Assembly (NCBI GenBank): GCA_008933705.1
Contig: WBUN01000029.1
Span: 1-62,066 of the forward strand
Origin: Hyphomicrobiaceae bacterium
Lineage (GTDB): Bacteria; Pseudomonadota; Alphaproteobacteria; Rhizobiales; Hyphomicrobiaceae
Length of the DNA stretch: 62,066 nucleotides
Direction: 5' to 3'
Positions 46,240 through 56,927 of this stretch are shown one piece after another (within the stretch, counting starts at the first letter, position 1; each line of letters begins with the position of its first letter). The notes under the pieces are model-generated. The model made no database searches, had not been told where the DNA came from, and was given only the letters and a program-made list of their open reading frames with translations. The position numbers and the translations under genes are program-made.

Positions 46240-46480
46240 CGTCGGCTCCTGTACGCCCTACCACACACGCAGACTGAGCCTACCGCGCCCGCACAAGCCG
46301 CCGAATGCAGACCTTGCTCTTAACCTAGAGGAGTCGTTGCAAACCGAAACGGCAAGCGAAAGGCAATTTCGCCAAAATCGACCCTGTGGCCATTGTTCGC
46401 AAATCTCGCCGGTGACAGCAAATCACATTGCGGCCAACAAGTGCGGCCGCCATCACCTTGCCGTTGACCTCCCAGCGACT
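46240..46480. other. Non-coding gap before the porin terminator
   Basis: The region upstream of the 45235-46239 gene (minus strand) is AT-richer near 46330-46440 and probably holds that gene's promoter. No gene or clear -35/-10 pair is supported. Confidence 0.4.
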
Positions 46481-46481
46481 T

Positions 46482-46514
46482 GCAAAAAAGAAAGAGCCGC
46501 CCGAAGGCGGCTCT
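46482..46514 (-). terminator. Rho-independent terminator of the porin gene
   Basis: AGAGCCGCC (46493-46501) pairs with GGCGGCTCT (46506-46514) around CGAA. On the minus strand the stem is followed by TTTCTTTTTTG. It lies 26 bases after the porin stop and is one of the best terminators in the window. Confidence 0.92.
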
Positions 46515-46540
46515 CCCTCATGTCGGTTATTGGAACCCGA

Positions 46541-47998
46541 TCAGAACTTGATGCGGGCGCCGGTCATGACCATCGAGAAGTCCTCGACCCGAGCATCCGT
46601 TGTGCCGACCACGATATCCGCACTGTAGTTGCGGTAGGCGGCATACAGCTCCATCGCAGCAGCGTCGATGTTCTGGACAACGCCCAGACCCCAGAAGTTG
46701 ACTTCTGACGATGTAACCGTGCCGGTCAGCGCCGCACCACCGGTCACACCGGTGATCGTCAGGCCGGCGGTGGACGTCAGAGCGAGGCCGGTGGCGCCAT
46801 CCTCGATGTTGCCGTACTCGCCGTAGAACACCGTCTTGCCGAGGCCGGTCCAGTTCTGAGCGATACCACCGGCGATGTACCAGTACTTGGTGTCGGGGCG
46901 GTTGCCACCGGCGACCGTGCCGCCGTACAGCTCAGCCGCCGTCAAGCCGTTGTACGACTGGACGAGGTAGGCACCATCCAGGAACAGGCCGGATGCAACG
47001 TGCAGGATGCTGGCCGAACCTTGCCACTTGCGGATGTCCGGAGAGATCGAAGTCAGACCGGTCGCAGCGCTCGACGAGGTGTCAGCCTCGGCATCCCGAT
47101 TTTGCGAATACGATATCGTACCGGCGACGCGGAAGCCGCTGAACTCACCCGCGTAACGGGCGGCCACGTCCCAGAAGTCGTCCTCGGCCCACGCCACCGA
47201 TGCGGAGAAGCCTGCCCAGGTCGGTGTGTCGTAGCGTACGCCATCCGCGCGGCTGGTGCCCGCAATGGTCACCTGAGCGCCGCCCATCATGGTATTCCAC
47301 GTCAGGCCGGTCGGCGTGAGCGGCGTGGTGGCCGAAGGAGCAGCAGCCAGGTTTCCACCCGACTGGCGAGCATAATAGGAGTTGTTCCACAGACCCATCT
47401 GCGGACCGCCGATGACGAGAATGCCGCCGAGGTCGGTCTGGGTCGTGGCCGTCTGCGCCGTGTTGATACGGCCGACCGTCAACTTGCCCCAATGCTTGCT
47501 GTCCAAATACCAGTTGGCGATTTCGATTGCCGGGATGGAGTCGGCGGATATTGCGCCTGCATCCACAGCGGTGCCGAAATTGGCAGCCGTGTTGCCGTCG
47601 TCGTCAAGCTGGTTGACGTGATGGCCGCGAGCACCAAGCCCGAGCACCCACACGAACTGATAGCCGGCCGTCACGTCCGCGTTAATGCGGGCAGAGCCGT
47701 CGAACTGGAAAGCGCTGCGGGAAACGCCGCTATCCACCGAGTAGACGTCGGTCTTGTAACCGTCGTCCCAGAACGCCACAGCGCGGTTAACCTGGCCGCT
47801 GATGACCAGACTGACCTTGCGGTTGCCCTTGCGGGCAGTGGTGGCCTCGAGCTCTGCCACACGCTCTTCCAGATCTGCGCAGCAATTGCCACCGAGGTCG
47901 GCTGCCTTAGCGGACGGCATGGCCATGCCACCCACGAAGAGACCGGCCGCGGCGGCGATGGCGAAGCGACTAGTCGCTTTCATCAGTGCCCCGTTCAT
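46541..47998 (-). CDS. Porin
   Basis: The 485-residue product has a signal peptide (through SAKA at about residue 32) and a short coiled-coil (CCADLEERVAELEATTA) as in alphaproteobacterial porins. A Gly/Asn/Tyr-rich 16-strand-like beta barrel follows, ending in GARIKF with C-terminal Phe, the outer-membrane insertion signal. It should be a trimeric outer-membrane channel. Start is either ATG 47998 (GGAG 8 bases upstream) or ATG 47983; I list the first. A strong terminator and its own long upstream region suggest a single, highly expressed gene. Confidence 0.9.
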   Translation of the reverse strand: MNGALMKATSRFAIAAAAGLFVGGMAMPSAKAADLGGNCCADLEERVAELEATTARKGNRKVSLVISGQVNRAVAFWDDGYKTDVYSVDSGVSRSAFQFDGSARINADVTAGYQFVWVLGLGARGHHVNQLDDDGNTAANFGTAVDAGAISADSIPAIEIANWYLDSKHWGKLTVGRINTAQTATTQTDLGGILVIGGPQMGLWNNSYYARQSGGNLAAAPSATTPLTPTGLTWNTMMGGAQVTIAGTSRADGVRYDTPTWAGFSASVAWAEDDFWDVAARYAGEFSGFRVAGTISYSQNRDAEADTSSSAATGLTSISPDIRKWQGSASILHVASGLFLDGAYLVQSYNGLTAAELYGGTVAGGNRPDTKYWYIAGGIAQNWTGLGKTVFYGEYGNIEDGATGLALTSTAGLTITGVTGGAALTGTVTSSEVNFWGLGVVQNIDAAAMELYAAYRNYSADIVVGTTDARVEDFSMVMTGARIKF

Positions 47999-48905
47999 AT
48001 CTATCTCCACAGAGTTATCTCTACGTTGAAGCAGGAAGCAGCACGCGCGTGCCCGGCGTCTGCCCCGTGTCCGGACCGCGACGCACGCACGCGCGTGTGC
48101 GCAGGCGCCGAGAACCGGACGCGAAACGCGTTGACGCAACGCTTACAACGCTGAACTACGGTGGATACTCAATGCGGCTTCCGAAGAGGCGCCGGGCTTG
48201 CTTCCTGCTGCTCGCCTCCGCCGGTCCTGGCTCTCCGGCCGGGACCAATATGCAGAAGATGAGCGTTCAGACCTCAAGAAGGCCCTGCCGCACGACTCGT
48301 GACAGTGAAACAGACTTAGTGGAGTAAACCGTTAACTGCAAATGATCGCGCAATCGCAGGGGGCAATTGACGCTGATTGTGGCTGAAGTGCCACGAATTT
48401 GGGCAGTGGACTGACACATTTGCTCTGCCGAAACGCGCGAAATACCGCGATTTTCGGATCTCGAAGGTCGAACACTTCAGGTTGCCGCCTTCAGCTTTCG
48501 GCACCCTTGTGGCGCTTGCCGTTTTCCACACAAAACGGCGTTACGCATCGAGCCGTTGGGCATCGGTCGCGCATAGCCAGCAGCGCTTTGCCGCCTCGCC
48601 CCATTCCGCGCCCGCCCGGTGCGCACTTCCAACTCCGACGGCCAACGTCGACAGCATATTGTCAATCCGGCAAGGGTGGCCGCGGACGCCTGCTCGGCCA
48701 GCGGGGCCGCGAGATATGCGAGGTCGCCAGCTATTGGGGGTGATGCGGCGGCGTCATCGCCATCAACGCCATTGATGCACCGTGTGCATGCTGGCTGGGG
48801 GGACCTGACCACATGCGCGAACAACCCGAATGTTCATGTAATCTCGCCGAAAATTAGCAGAGACAAGTCCCCAACGTCGCCCTTCCGGAAGCGATGGCCT
48901 CATTT
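47999..48905. other. Long non-coding region upstream of the porin gene
   Basis: About 900 bases without a convincing gene. The left third must hold the porin promoter and leader (minus strand); candidate hexamers such as TTGCAG then TAAGTC near 48340-48312 are weak. The stretch 48310-48480 is AT-richer than average. Short open frames on both strands overlap each other and show no homology or ribosome-binding sites. Confidence 0.5.
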
Positions 48906-48946
48906 ATAGCTTGCTATGATGTGATTCATGTATTATAGCAAGCTAT
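48906..48946. promoter_or_regulatory. Twin palindromic operators of the DUF2269/marR unit
   Basis: ATAGCTTGCTAT (48906-48917) and ATAGCAAGCTAT (48935-48946) are two 12-base palindromes with the same half-site ATAGC/GCTAT. Their centres are 29 bases apart. They lie just before the first gene of the unit that encodes a MarR regulator, so they are probably its binding sites for autoregulation. A promoter with TATTAT (48931-48936) as -10 would overlap the second palindrome. Confidence 0.75.
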
Positions 48947-48968
48947 GACATCACCATCGGAGGGGCGC

Positions 48969-49439
48969 ATGTACCGTGTTCTGAAATTCCTTCATCTCCT
49001 CGGCTTGACCCTGTTTCTGGGCAGCATATTCGGCCATATCGTTGTCAGCGTGCTGGGTGGCGGACCGCACAGCCCGCTTTTCCTGTTCGCTCGCCAGAAT
49101 GTGACGACGGCCACCAATGTCTTGACGATACCTGGCCTCGGCTTGGCAATCGTTTCCGGTATCGGCATGGCCGTGATCTCCCGCTTATCGCCGCTGCGGG
49201 CGAGATGGCTCGCTCTTCATGGGAGCCTGGCGCTTGTTGTGGCAGCAATTGCCGCCGTGGCGATCATCCCGGCGGGCCGTGATATGTTGCAGGGGGCCAT
49301 CGCCTTGCGGGACGGCTCGCCAGATGTCGCCGCCGCGCAGATTTTGACCGCCAAGCGCATCGAGGACATCGCCGGGGCAATCAACATTCTGCTGGCCCTC
49401 ACCATAGCGGCCATTGGGGTATGGAAGCCGAAACTGTGA
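48969..49439 (+). CDS. DUF2269-like membrane protein
   Basis: The 156-residue protein has four membrane segments (about 8-28, 45-65, 78-98, 132-150) and the conserved KFLHLLGLTLFLG start of small DUF2269-type integral membrane proteins. I chose the ATG at 48969 because GGAGGGG precedes it; an earlier ATG at 48945 lies inside the operator. Function is unknown. Its end overlaps the marR start by 19 bases, so regulator and membrane protein are co-expressed. Confidence 0.8.
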   Translation: MYRVLKFLHLLGLTLFLGSIFGHIVVSVLGGGPHSPLFLFARQNVTTATNVLTIPGLGLAIVSGIGMAVISRLSPLRARWLALHGSLALVVAAIAAVAIIPAGRDMLQGAIALRDGSPDVAAAQILTAKRIEDIAGAINILLALTIAAIGVWKPKL

Positions 49440-49876
49440 GCTCTGCCGAACGCCCCTTCAATCGACATCAAAGCCTCGGCTATCTGGTCAACCAGTTGGC
49501 GCGGCTGTTCGCCCAGCGCCTGGAACGGCGGCTTGCGGTGCATGGCATACCGCTCGGCCAGTTCCCCCTGCTCCTCGTGCTGTGGGAAGAGAACGGGTTG
49601 ACCCAGTCGGAAATCGCCCGCCGCCTCGATTTCGAGCAACCAACGGTGGCCAATACTCTCAGGCGGATGATGCGCGACGGGCTGGTGAGAATGCACCCCG
49701 ATCCGACCAACCGCAAAAAGGTACTCGTATTCCTGACCGAAAAAGGCCATCGCCTTCACGATCCCCTGAGCGCCGAGGCCAGAGCAGTCAACGCCGAGGC
49801 TGCAGCCGCCTTGGGGCCGGAGGAGATGACCGGACTTCGTCACGCCATTGCGAGACTTACCGACGCCTTGCGCTGA
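49421..49876 (+). CDS. MarR family transcriptional regulator
   Basis: The 151-residue protein has the winged-helix core of MarR: GLTQSEIARRLDFEQPTVANTLRRM as helix-turn-helix (read in two pieces, about 55-80), then the wing DPTNRKKVLVFLTEKG. MarR dimers bind palindromes and are released by small phenolic or oxidant ligands. It probably controls its own unit through the twin palindromes at 48906-48946. It overlaps the membrane-protein gene by 19 bases. Confidence 0.93.
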   Translation: MEAETVSSAERPFNRHQSLGYLVNQLARLFAQRLERRLAVHGIPLGQFPLLLVLWEENGLTQSEIARRLDFEQPTVANTLRRMMRDGLVRMHPDPTNRKKVLVFLTEKGHRLHDPLSAEARAVNAEAAAALGPEEMTGLRHAIARLTDALR

Positions 49877-49941
49877 CCGACGTATAAGATAGTTGCGCTG
49901 TTGCCTGCAGGCTGTCGTGGAATGAAGACACGGCTGGTTGC

Positions 49942-50015
49942 TGGCTGGGGGACTAGGATTCGAACCTAGACTAACGGAGTCAGAGTCCGCTGTTCTACCG
50001 TTAAACTATCCCCCA
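49942..50015 (-). tRNA. tRNA-Gln (CTG)
   Basis: A 74-base tRNA on the minus strand with acceptor arms TGGGGGA and TCCCCCA, discriminator G and encoded CCA. The anticodon loop CTCTGAC gives anticodon CTG, reading CAG codons. The T-loop GGTTCGAATCC is standard. Confidence 0.96.
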
Positions 50016-50136
50016 ACAGGGAGCGTGCGGCCCCTCCGGGCCTCGTGCGACCGCTATCTAACAGCGACGGGCGCAAGGGGCAAGGGACGCCGGCATCCGC
50101 ACCCCGCCGGGAGGCGCCCACCAAGGCCGCTCCGGC

Positions 50137-50937
50137 TCAGCGGCCGGCTGCCAGGATCTCGGGGCGGTATTCGAAGTGCATGGTGTCGTAGTGGTACCAT
50201 TTGCCGCCCCAGATGAAGCCGTGCTTCTCGAAGATGGCGACGATCTCGGCCGGCACCTCGTTGCGGTAGGCGTAGGCGCTGCCGGCCTTGGCCCAGCGCC
50301 AGTAGTGGGCATGCCCTATGGCGATATCGATGGCGACGCCATAGCCGTGCGCGCTGACCCGGGTGGTGCCGGCGATGGGCCGGCAGTTGTACGTCCCGGC
50401 GACGGGCACGAGGTACTTGGCGAAGCGGTCCGGCAGTGCGTCGAGTTCGCGGCTCGCCGCGGCGAGGCGCTCGGCGACACCATTGATCCTGGTCACCCTG
50501 ACCTTGGCGCCCGACCGTTTGGGCAGCCAGACGACATCAGCCAGGTTTCTCGCCACCTCGCCCTTGGTGCAGTCGCCGTACATCTTCTTGAAGAACGCCT
50601 CGTTGCGGATGCGGCCTGGGTCGGCGTTGAGCGCAGGCGGCGCACCCGCAGGCCCCCGCGGATAGCGGATCGCGAACATATCCTCGATGTCAGGCTCTGC
50701 CAGCAGCATGTCGAAATCCTTGGCGCCGCGACCATCGTCGAAGGGCAGCCGGGTGCCGTCCTTGAAGACGATGTCGCTCCCGGCCTCGGCGGAGAGAGCC
50801 TCGGGGTAGGCCGCCAGCAGAACGGCGCGCTTCTCTGCCGCCGTCAGCTCGACCGGCGCCTGCGCCAGGGTTGGGGCGGGATTGGCGGGCAGCATCGCAG
50901 CAATCAGGGCCAGGACGGCAAGGCGTGGACGGCGCAT
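50137..50937 (-). CDS. M15 family D-Ala-D-Ala carboxypeptidase-like protein
   Basis: The 266-residue product has a signal peptide (1-25, ending PTLAQ). Its C-terminal half resembles M15/VanY-type zinc peptidases: SAHGYGVAIDIAIG supplies the SxHxxGxAxD pattern with His and Asp zinc ligands, and YDTMHFEYRPE supplies the second His and catalytic Glu region. It would act on peptidoglycan peptides in the periplasm. The N-terminal 150 residues are family-specific and unassigned. It stands alone between tRNA-Gln and ppx. Confidence 0.85.
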   Translation of the reverse strand: MRRPRLAVLALIAAMLPANPAPTLAQAPVELTAAEKRAVLLAAYPEALSAEAGSDIVFKDGTRLPFDDGRGAKDFDMLLAEPDIEDMFAIRYPRGPAGAPPALNADPGRIRNEAFFKKMYGDCTKGEVARNLADVVWLPKRSGAKVRVTRINGVAERLAAASRELDALPDRFAKYLVPVAGTYNCRPIAGTTRVSAHGYGVAIDIAIGHAHYWRWAKAGSAYAYRNEVPAEIVAIFEKHGFIWGGKWYHYDTMHFEYRPEILAAGR

Positions 50938-51145
50938 GACATTTTCTCGAAGAAGCCATTGATCGGGCGATAATTCCAGAGGCGGCGGAATCTGGCGATA
51001 GCCGCAATGGTCGGAGGCCGCCGCAGAGCCAGGCTCTGCACCCGCGCCTTTACCCGCGGCCCCGACCTGCTAGATTGACGGCCAAGTTCCATCAGAAAGA
51101 CGCTCGGCGATCGATCGGGATCGAACCGCGGCGCGGAGAAGAACG

Positions 51146-52336
51146 GTGGAGGGTGCGAATACGCATGGCGGCGCGGCCAACGCGCAAGCCGAAGCGGCAG
51201 ACTATGCCGGCGGCTCCGCAAGCCCGTCGCAAGACGCAGTCGCCGGACGTGCGCCGGTGACGGCGGACGGCGTAGATGGCCGCTCGGCGGGGACCTCCAA
51301 GGCGGGGCGCGCCTACGCGGCGCTCGATCTGGGCACCAACAATTGCCGCCTTCTGGTGGCCCGTCCCTCGCGCCGCGGCTTCAGGGTGATCGATGCGTTC
51401 TCCCGCATCATCCGCCTGGGCGAGGGGGTGGCGACCAGCGGACGACTGTCCGACGCAGCGATGCAGCGCACCGTCGAGGCATTGAGGATTTGCGCGGGCA
51501 AGATGGAGCGCCACCGCGTCGAGCGTGCCGGCCTCATTGCCACGGAGGCCTGCCGGCTCGCCGCCAACGCCGAGGAGTTTCTCGACCGCGTCCAGCATGA
51601 GACCGGTCTCAACATCACCATCGTCAGCCGCGAGACCGAGGCCAAGCTGGCCGTGTCCGGATGCGCCTCGCTGATCGACGCCAATTGCGACTGTGCGCTC
51701 GTGTTCGACATCGGCGGGGGCTCCTCGGAGCTGATCTGGCTGGACCTAGCGCGGCGCAAGCATTCCTGGCGGCGCTCGATGGTCGAGAGGCTGGAGGTGC
51801 AAAGCTGCATCGCCGCCTGGACGTCTCTGCCGGTGGGGGTGGTGACGCTCGCCGAGCGCTTCGGCGGCAGGTTCGTCGATGCGGATATGTTCCAGACCAT
51901 GGTCGCGCACGTTGCCGGCATGCTGCAGCCGTTCGAGGCCGAATACGGCTTGCGCAAGCGCCTCGCCTGTCGCCGGACGCATCTGCTCGGCACATCGGGC
52001 ACGGTCACCACGCTGGCGGGCGTGCACCTCGGCTTGCCGCGCTACGAGCGCAGCAAGGTGGATGGCTGCTGGCTCGATATCGGCCAGGTGCGTGCAGTGA
52101 CGGCCGGGCTGCTGGCGGCCAGCTACGAGGAGCGCGTCGCAGAGCCTTGCGTCGGCAGGGAGCGGGCGGACCTGGTGCTCGCCGGCTGCGCCATCCTTGA
52201 GGCCATGCTGCGGATGTGGCCCTGCGACCGGCTGCGCGTGGCCGACCGCGGCTTGCGCGAAGGCATCCTCGCCACGCTGATGACGGAGGACGGCGTCTAT
52301 CGCACCGGCGGCAGAGCCGGATACTGGAGACGGTAG
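51146..52336 (+). CDS. ppx: Ppx/GppA family exopolyphosphatase
   Basis: The 396-residue protein belongs to the sugar-kinase/Hsp70-fold Ppx/GppA family, which hydrolyses polyphosphate or pppGpp. [14 protein letters not shown] (about 57-70) is the first phosphate loop, [13 protein letters not shown] the second, and [12 protein letters not shown] a third. The first 50 residues are Gly/Ala-rich and probably disordered; the GTG start is uncertain. It is followed by rlmE after 11 bases, a pair conserved in Hyphomicrobiales. Confidence 0.9.
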   Translation: MEGANTHGGAANAQAEAADYAGGSASPSQDAVAGRAPVTADGVDGRSAGTSKAGRAYAALDLGTNNCRLLVARPSRRGFRVIDAFSRIIRLGEGVATSGRLSDAAMQRTVEALRICAGKMERHRVERAGLIATEACRLAANAEEFLDRVQHETGLNITIVSRETEAKLAVSGCASLIDANCDCALVFDIGGGSSELIWLDLARRKHSWRRSMVERLEVQSCIAAWTSLPVGVVTLAERFGGRFVDADMFQTMVAHVAGMLQPFEAEYGLRKRLACRRTHLLGTSGTVTTLAGVHLGLPRYERSKVDGCWLDIGQVRAVTAGLLAASYEERVAEPCVGRERADLVLAGCAILEAMLRMWPCDRLRVADRGLREGILATLMTEDGVYRTGGRAGYWRR

Positions 52337-52347
52337 GCCAGCCGCAG

Positions 52348-53064
52348 ATGACAACGCACAGCAGAGGCGGACGCGGCAAGCTGGGCGGCCAGCGCCAGCT
52401 CAAAGTGCGCGTCAAGTCGACCGGCCAGCGATCGACGTCCTCGCAGCGCTGGCTGGAGCGCCAGCTCAACGATCCCTACGTGGCCGCGGCCAAGCGCGAG
52501 GGCTACCGCTCGCGAGCGGCATTCAAGCTGATCGAGATCGACGACAAGGAGCGGCTGCTCAAGCCGGGCAAGCGCGTCGTCGACCTTGGTGCGGCACCAG
52601 GCGGCTGGAGCCAGGTTGCGGCGGACCGCGTGAAGTCGGTCGAAGGCCGGGGCCAGGTGGTCGCCATCGATCTGCTGGCGATGGAGCCCTTGGCCGGCGT
52701 CACCGTCCTGCAGCTCGACTTCATGGACGAGACGGCGCCAGCCCGGCTGAAGGGCCTGCTCAGGAATGGAGCGGCCGATGTCGTGCTGTCCGACATGGCC
52801 GCGCAGGGTACCGGTCACGCGCGTACCGATCATCTGCGCATCATGGGCTTGGCGGAGGCGGCGGCGGCATTCGCCTGCGAGGTCCTCACCCCCGGCGGGG
52901 CCTTCGTCTGCAAGGTGTTCCAGGGCGGCACCGAGAGGGAGCTGCTGGACTTGCTCAGACGCGCGTTCAGCAAGGTCAAGCACGTGAAGCCGCCAGCCAG
53001 CCGCGCCGAGTCGGCCGAGCTCTACGTGGTGGCGCTGGGCTTCCGCGGCGGCGACAGGCCGTGA
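52348..53064 (+). CDS. rlmE: 23S rRNA 2'-O-ribose methyltransferase RlmE
   Basis: RlmE (FtsJ/RrmJ) methylates the 2'-O of U2552 in the 23S A-loop. The 238-residue protein has [16 protein letters not shown] with the catalytic Lys, SAM motif [29 protein letters not shown] (catalytic Asp) and FVCKVFQGG (catalytic Lys). A basic 30-residue N-terminal tail precedes the core, as in other alphaproteobacteria. The ATG at 52348 follows ppx by 11 bases; the frame continues upstream through ppx. Confidence 0.95.
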   Translation: MTTHSRGGRGKLGGQRQLKVRVKSTGQRSTSSQRWLERQLNDPYVAAAKREGYRSRAAFKLIEIDDKERLLKPGKRVVDLGAAPGGWSQVAADRVKSVEGRGQVVAIDLLAMEPLAGVTVLQLDFMDETAPARLKGLLRNGAADVVLSDMAAQGTGHARTDHLRIMGLAEAAAAFACEVLTPGGAFVCKVFQGGTERELLDLLRRAFSKVKHVKPPASRAESAELYVVALGFRGGDRP

Positions 53065-53312
53065 TGGACGGCCTCACCGCCTTCGGACTTGCCGCCGTGA
53101 CCGCCATGCTGGTCTTCTATGCCCTCGAAGACCGCAGCAGCCCCTGGTTCATCCTGGCGTTCGCGGCCGCCTGCGCCTTTGCCTCCCTTCATGGTTTCGT
53201 GCAGGGCGCCTGGCCGTTCGGGGTGGTCGAGGCCGTCTGGGCCCTGGTCGCGCTCCGGCGGTGGAGAGCGCGCATATCTGGTGCGCGGGGCGCCGGGGCC
53301 TCCTTTCCCTGA
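53061..53312 (+). CDS. Small hydrophobic protein of unknown function
   Basis: The 83-residue product is mostly hydrophobic with two or three short membrane segments (about 5-20, 28-45, 50-66) and a basic C-terminus. It starts at GTG 53061 or ATG 53064, overlapping the rlmE stop. I recognise no family. Position and overlap suggest it is a real, coupled gene, but homology is not visible. Confidence 0.55.
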   Translation: MMDGLTAFGLAAVTAMLVFYALEDRSSPWFILAFAAACAFASLHGFVQGAWPFGVVEAVWALVALRRWRARISGARGAGASFP

Positions 53313-53422
53313 TTCGATCGGGGTGCTAAGAGGGGACTTGGAACGATTCCATCACAAGGGCGGCTGAGCGGGCCGCGTGCCGGAGCCGGAAGGCTTGGCG
53401 CGCCCGTTTTCGGCCAACCTGA

Positions 53423-54925
<1,503 letters not shown>

Positions 54926-54978
54926 GCACCGGTCGGTCTGCTCATCTTCCCAAGGGGCCGGGCAACCGGGCTGCGTCC

Positions 54979-55413
54979 ATGAATCAGATTGCCATTCTCT
55001 ATCCTGTCTTCGTGCAGGTTCTCCTCGTCTTCACGGTCACCCTCTCGATGGCGGTTGCACGCGCCCGCGCCGTCAAGACCATGGATCGCAAGCGCGGCAA
55101 CCCCGACCTTGCCCTCGGCAGGGCGCCCTGGCCCGAGGACGCCATCAAGCGGGCGGCCAACTACAGCAACCAGTTCGAGCTGCCGGTGCTGTTCTACGCG
55201 GTGGTGGCCTTCGCCCTCATCACCAAGAGCGCCGACAGCCTGATGGTCACCCTCGCGTGGCTGTTCGTGCTGACGCGTCTCGTGCACGCGGCCATTCACA
55301 TCGGCCCCAACAAGGTGCGGTGGCGCTCGCCGGCCTTTGCGCTGGGCTTCCTCATTGTCGTGCTGATGTGGATCAAGTTGTTCCTGCACGTGCTCACCAC
55401 CGGTCTAGCCTGA
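54979..55413 (+). CDS. MAPEG family membrane protein
   Basis: The 144-residue protein has four membrane segments (about 5-25, 62-82, 85-105, 118-140) and the MAPEG pattern with KRAANYSNQFELPVLFY and LTRLVHAAIHIGPNKVRWRS (in two pieces). MAPEG proteins include glutathione-dependent membrane enzymes; bacterial members are mostly uncharacterised. It sits between guaB and the RsmB-like gene on the same strand with only 4 bases to the latter. Confidence 0.87.
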   Translation: MNQIAILYPVFVQVLLVFTVTLSMAVARARAVKTMDRKRGNPDLALGRAPWPEDAIKRAANYSNQFELPVLFYAVVAFALITKSADSLMVTLAWLFVLTRLVHAAIHIGPNKVRWRSPAFALGFLIVVLMWIKLFLHVLTTGLA

Positions 55414-55417
55414 GCCG

Positions 55418-56713
55418 ATGCGGCCCGGCGCCCGGATCAAGGCTGCCATCGAGGTCCTCGAGGAGGTCGTGGGCCGTCATCGCCCGGCGGCCGCTGCGCT
55501 TGCCGACTGGGGCAAGAGCCATCGCTTCGCCGGCTCGGGCGATCGCACCGCCATCGGCAATCTTGTCTATGACGCCCTGCGCCGCCGGCGCTCGCTTGCC
55601 GCGCAGATGGGTGCAGATACTCCGCGGGCCATCGCGCTGGCGGCCGCGTCCCGCGCGCTCGGGCTGCCGCCCTCCGGGATCATCGCCAGCGCGGATGGAA
55701 CTGTGCATGCGGTGGAAGCGCTCAGCGCCGCCGAGCAGGCTGGCCTGACCCGCGAGCTGCCCGCCGATACGCCGGTGGCTGTGCGCGGCGACTTCCCGGA
55801 TTGGCTCACCCCCTCTTTCGAGCGGGTGTTCGGTTCCGCTGCCGCCGAGGAAGGTGCGGCGCTCGCCCGGCGCGCGCCGGTCGATCTGCGCGTCAACGCG
55901 CTCAAGGCCGATCGCGAGAAGGTGCTGAAGGCGCTGGCGCGCTTCGCCCCGATGCCGACGCCCCTGTCACCGCTCGGCGTTCGCCTCGCTGCCCCCGAAG
56001 GCCCGTCCCGCACGCCCAATGTCGAGGCCGAGGGCGGCCACGGCAAAGGCTGGTACGAGGTGCAGGACGAGGCCTCGCAGATCGCCGCACTGATGGCGGG
56101 CGCCGCCCCGCGCGCGCAGGTGCTAGATATTTGTGCAGGCGCGGGCGGCAAGACGCTGGCGCTGGCCGGAGCCATGCGCAACACCGGGCAGATCTACGCC
56201 TACGATGAGGACGCCGCGCGGCTGCGGCCGATCTTCGAGCGCCTCAAGCGGGCGGGCGTGCGCAATGCGCAAGTGCTCGCGGCCGGAGACAAGGCGGCGC
56301 TGGCCGCCCTCGGGCCGCGCTTTGATCTCGTCTTCGTCGATGCGCCCTGCACGGGCACCGGGGTTTGGCGGCGCAGGCCGGACGCCAAATGGCGGCTGAA
56401 GCCGGCCAACCTGGCGCAGCGCCAGGAGGAGCAGCGTGCGGTGCTCGAGAGTGCGGCCGCGCTCGTGAAGCCGGGCGGCCGCGTGGTCTATGTCACCTGC
56501 TCGGTGCTGGCGGAGGAGAATGGCGACCAGGTGAGATGGTTCGTGGCGAACCATGCGGGCTTTGTGACGTTACCGTGGCGGCAGGCGTGGACTGCCGGCG
56601 TCGGCGGAACGCCGCCGGCCTCCGCGGACGACGGCGAGGACGCTCTGCTGCTCACGCCGGGGCGTCACGGCACCGACGGCTTCTTCATCGCCGTGCTGAG
56701 CAGGCAGGGGTGA
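55418..56713 (+). CDS. RsmB/NOP family RNA cytosine-C5 methyltransferase
   Basis: The 431-residue protein has an N-terminal helical domain (about 1-140) and the RsmB-type catalytic domain. SAM motif LDICAGAGGKTLALAG, DAPCTGTGVWRRRPD with the release Cys and VTCSVLAEENGDQV with the nucleophile Cys are present. It modifies cytosine in RNA; the exact target is unknown. It follows the MAPEG gene by 4 bases, suggesting one transcript. Confidence 0.92.
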   Translation: MRPGARIKAAIEVLEEVVGRHRPAAAALADWGKSHRFAGSGDRTAIGNLVYDALRRRRSLAAQMGADTPRAIALAAASRALGLPPSGIIASADGTVHAVEALSAAEQAGLTRELPADTPVAVRGDFPDWLTPSFERVFGSAAAEEGAALARRAPVDLRVNALKADREKVLKALARFAPMPTPLSPLGVRLAAPEGPSRTPNVEAEGGHGKGWYEVQDEASQIAALMAGAAPRAQVLDICAGAGGKTLALAGAMRNTGQIYAYDEDAARLRPIFERLKRAGVRNAQVLAAGDKAALAALGPRFDLVFVDAPCTGTGVWRRRPDAKWRLKPANLAQRQEEQRAVLESAAALVKPGGRVVYVTCSVLAEENGDQVRWFVANHAGFVTLPWRQAWTAGVGGTPPASADDGEDALLLTPGRHGTDGFFIAVLSRQG

Positions 56714-56779
56714 GTGTGGCGAGCGCGCGCCGCGGCGCGCGGACCTTGCGTGGGCCTCCCATCGTCCACAGATAAAAGT

Positions 56780-56808
56780 TTGACAGGAAAAATCGAGAGA
56801 CTAAGGAT
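56780..56808 (+). promoter_or_regulatory. Sigma-70-type promoter for the fusion gene
   Basis: A consensus -35 TTGACA (56780-56785) and a -10-like TAAGGA/AAGGAT (56802-56808) at 16-17 bases lie in an unusually AT-rich patch. It is about 120 bases before the fusion gene start at 56928. It is the only perfect -35 I found in the window. Confidence 0.65.
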
Positions 56809-56927
56809 CGCGTTTTGTTGAGGCCAGAGGGGTCTCGTTCATGACCGGCCGGGGGCCGGCGTCCAATGGAGAGCTTACTCTCTCCGACGGCCGCTGTCGG
56901 CGGCATCGAGGAGGACTTTCGTCCACC

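Noticed and set aside
48377-48909. Several short open frames in the gap before the MarR unit
   Set aside because: They overlap on both strands, lack ribosome-binding sites and show no family resemblance. The region is better read as regulatory or degenerate DNA.
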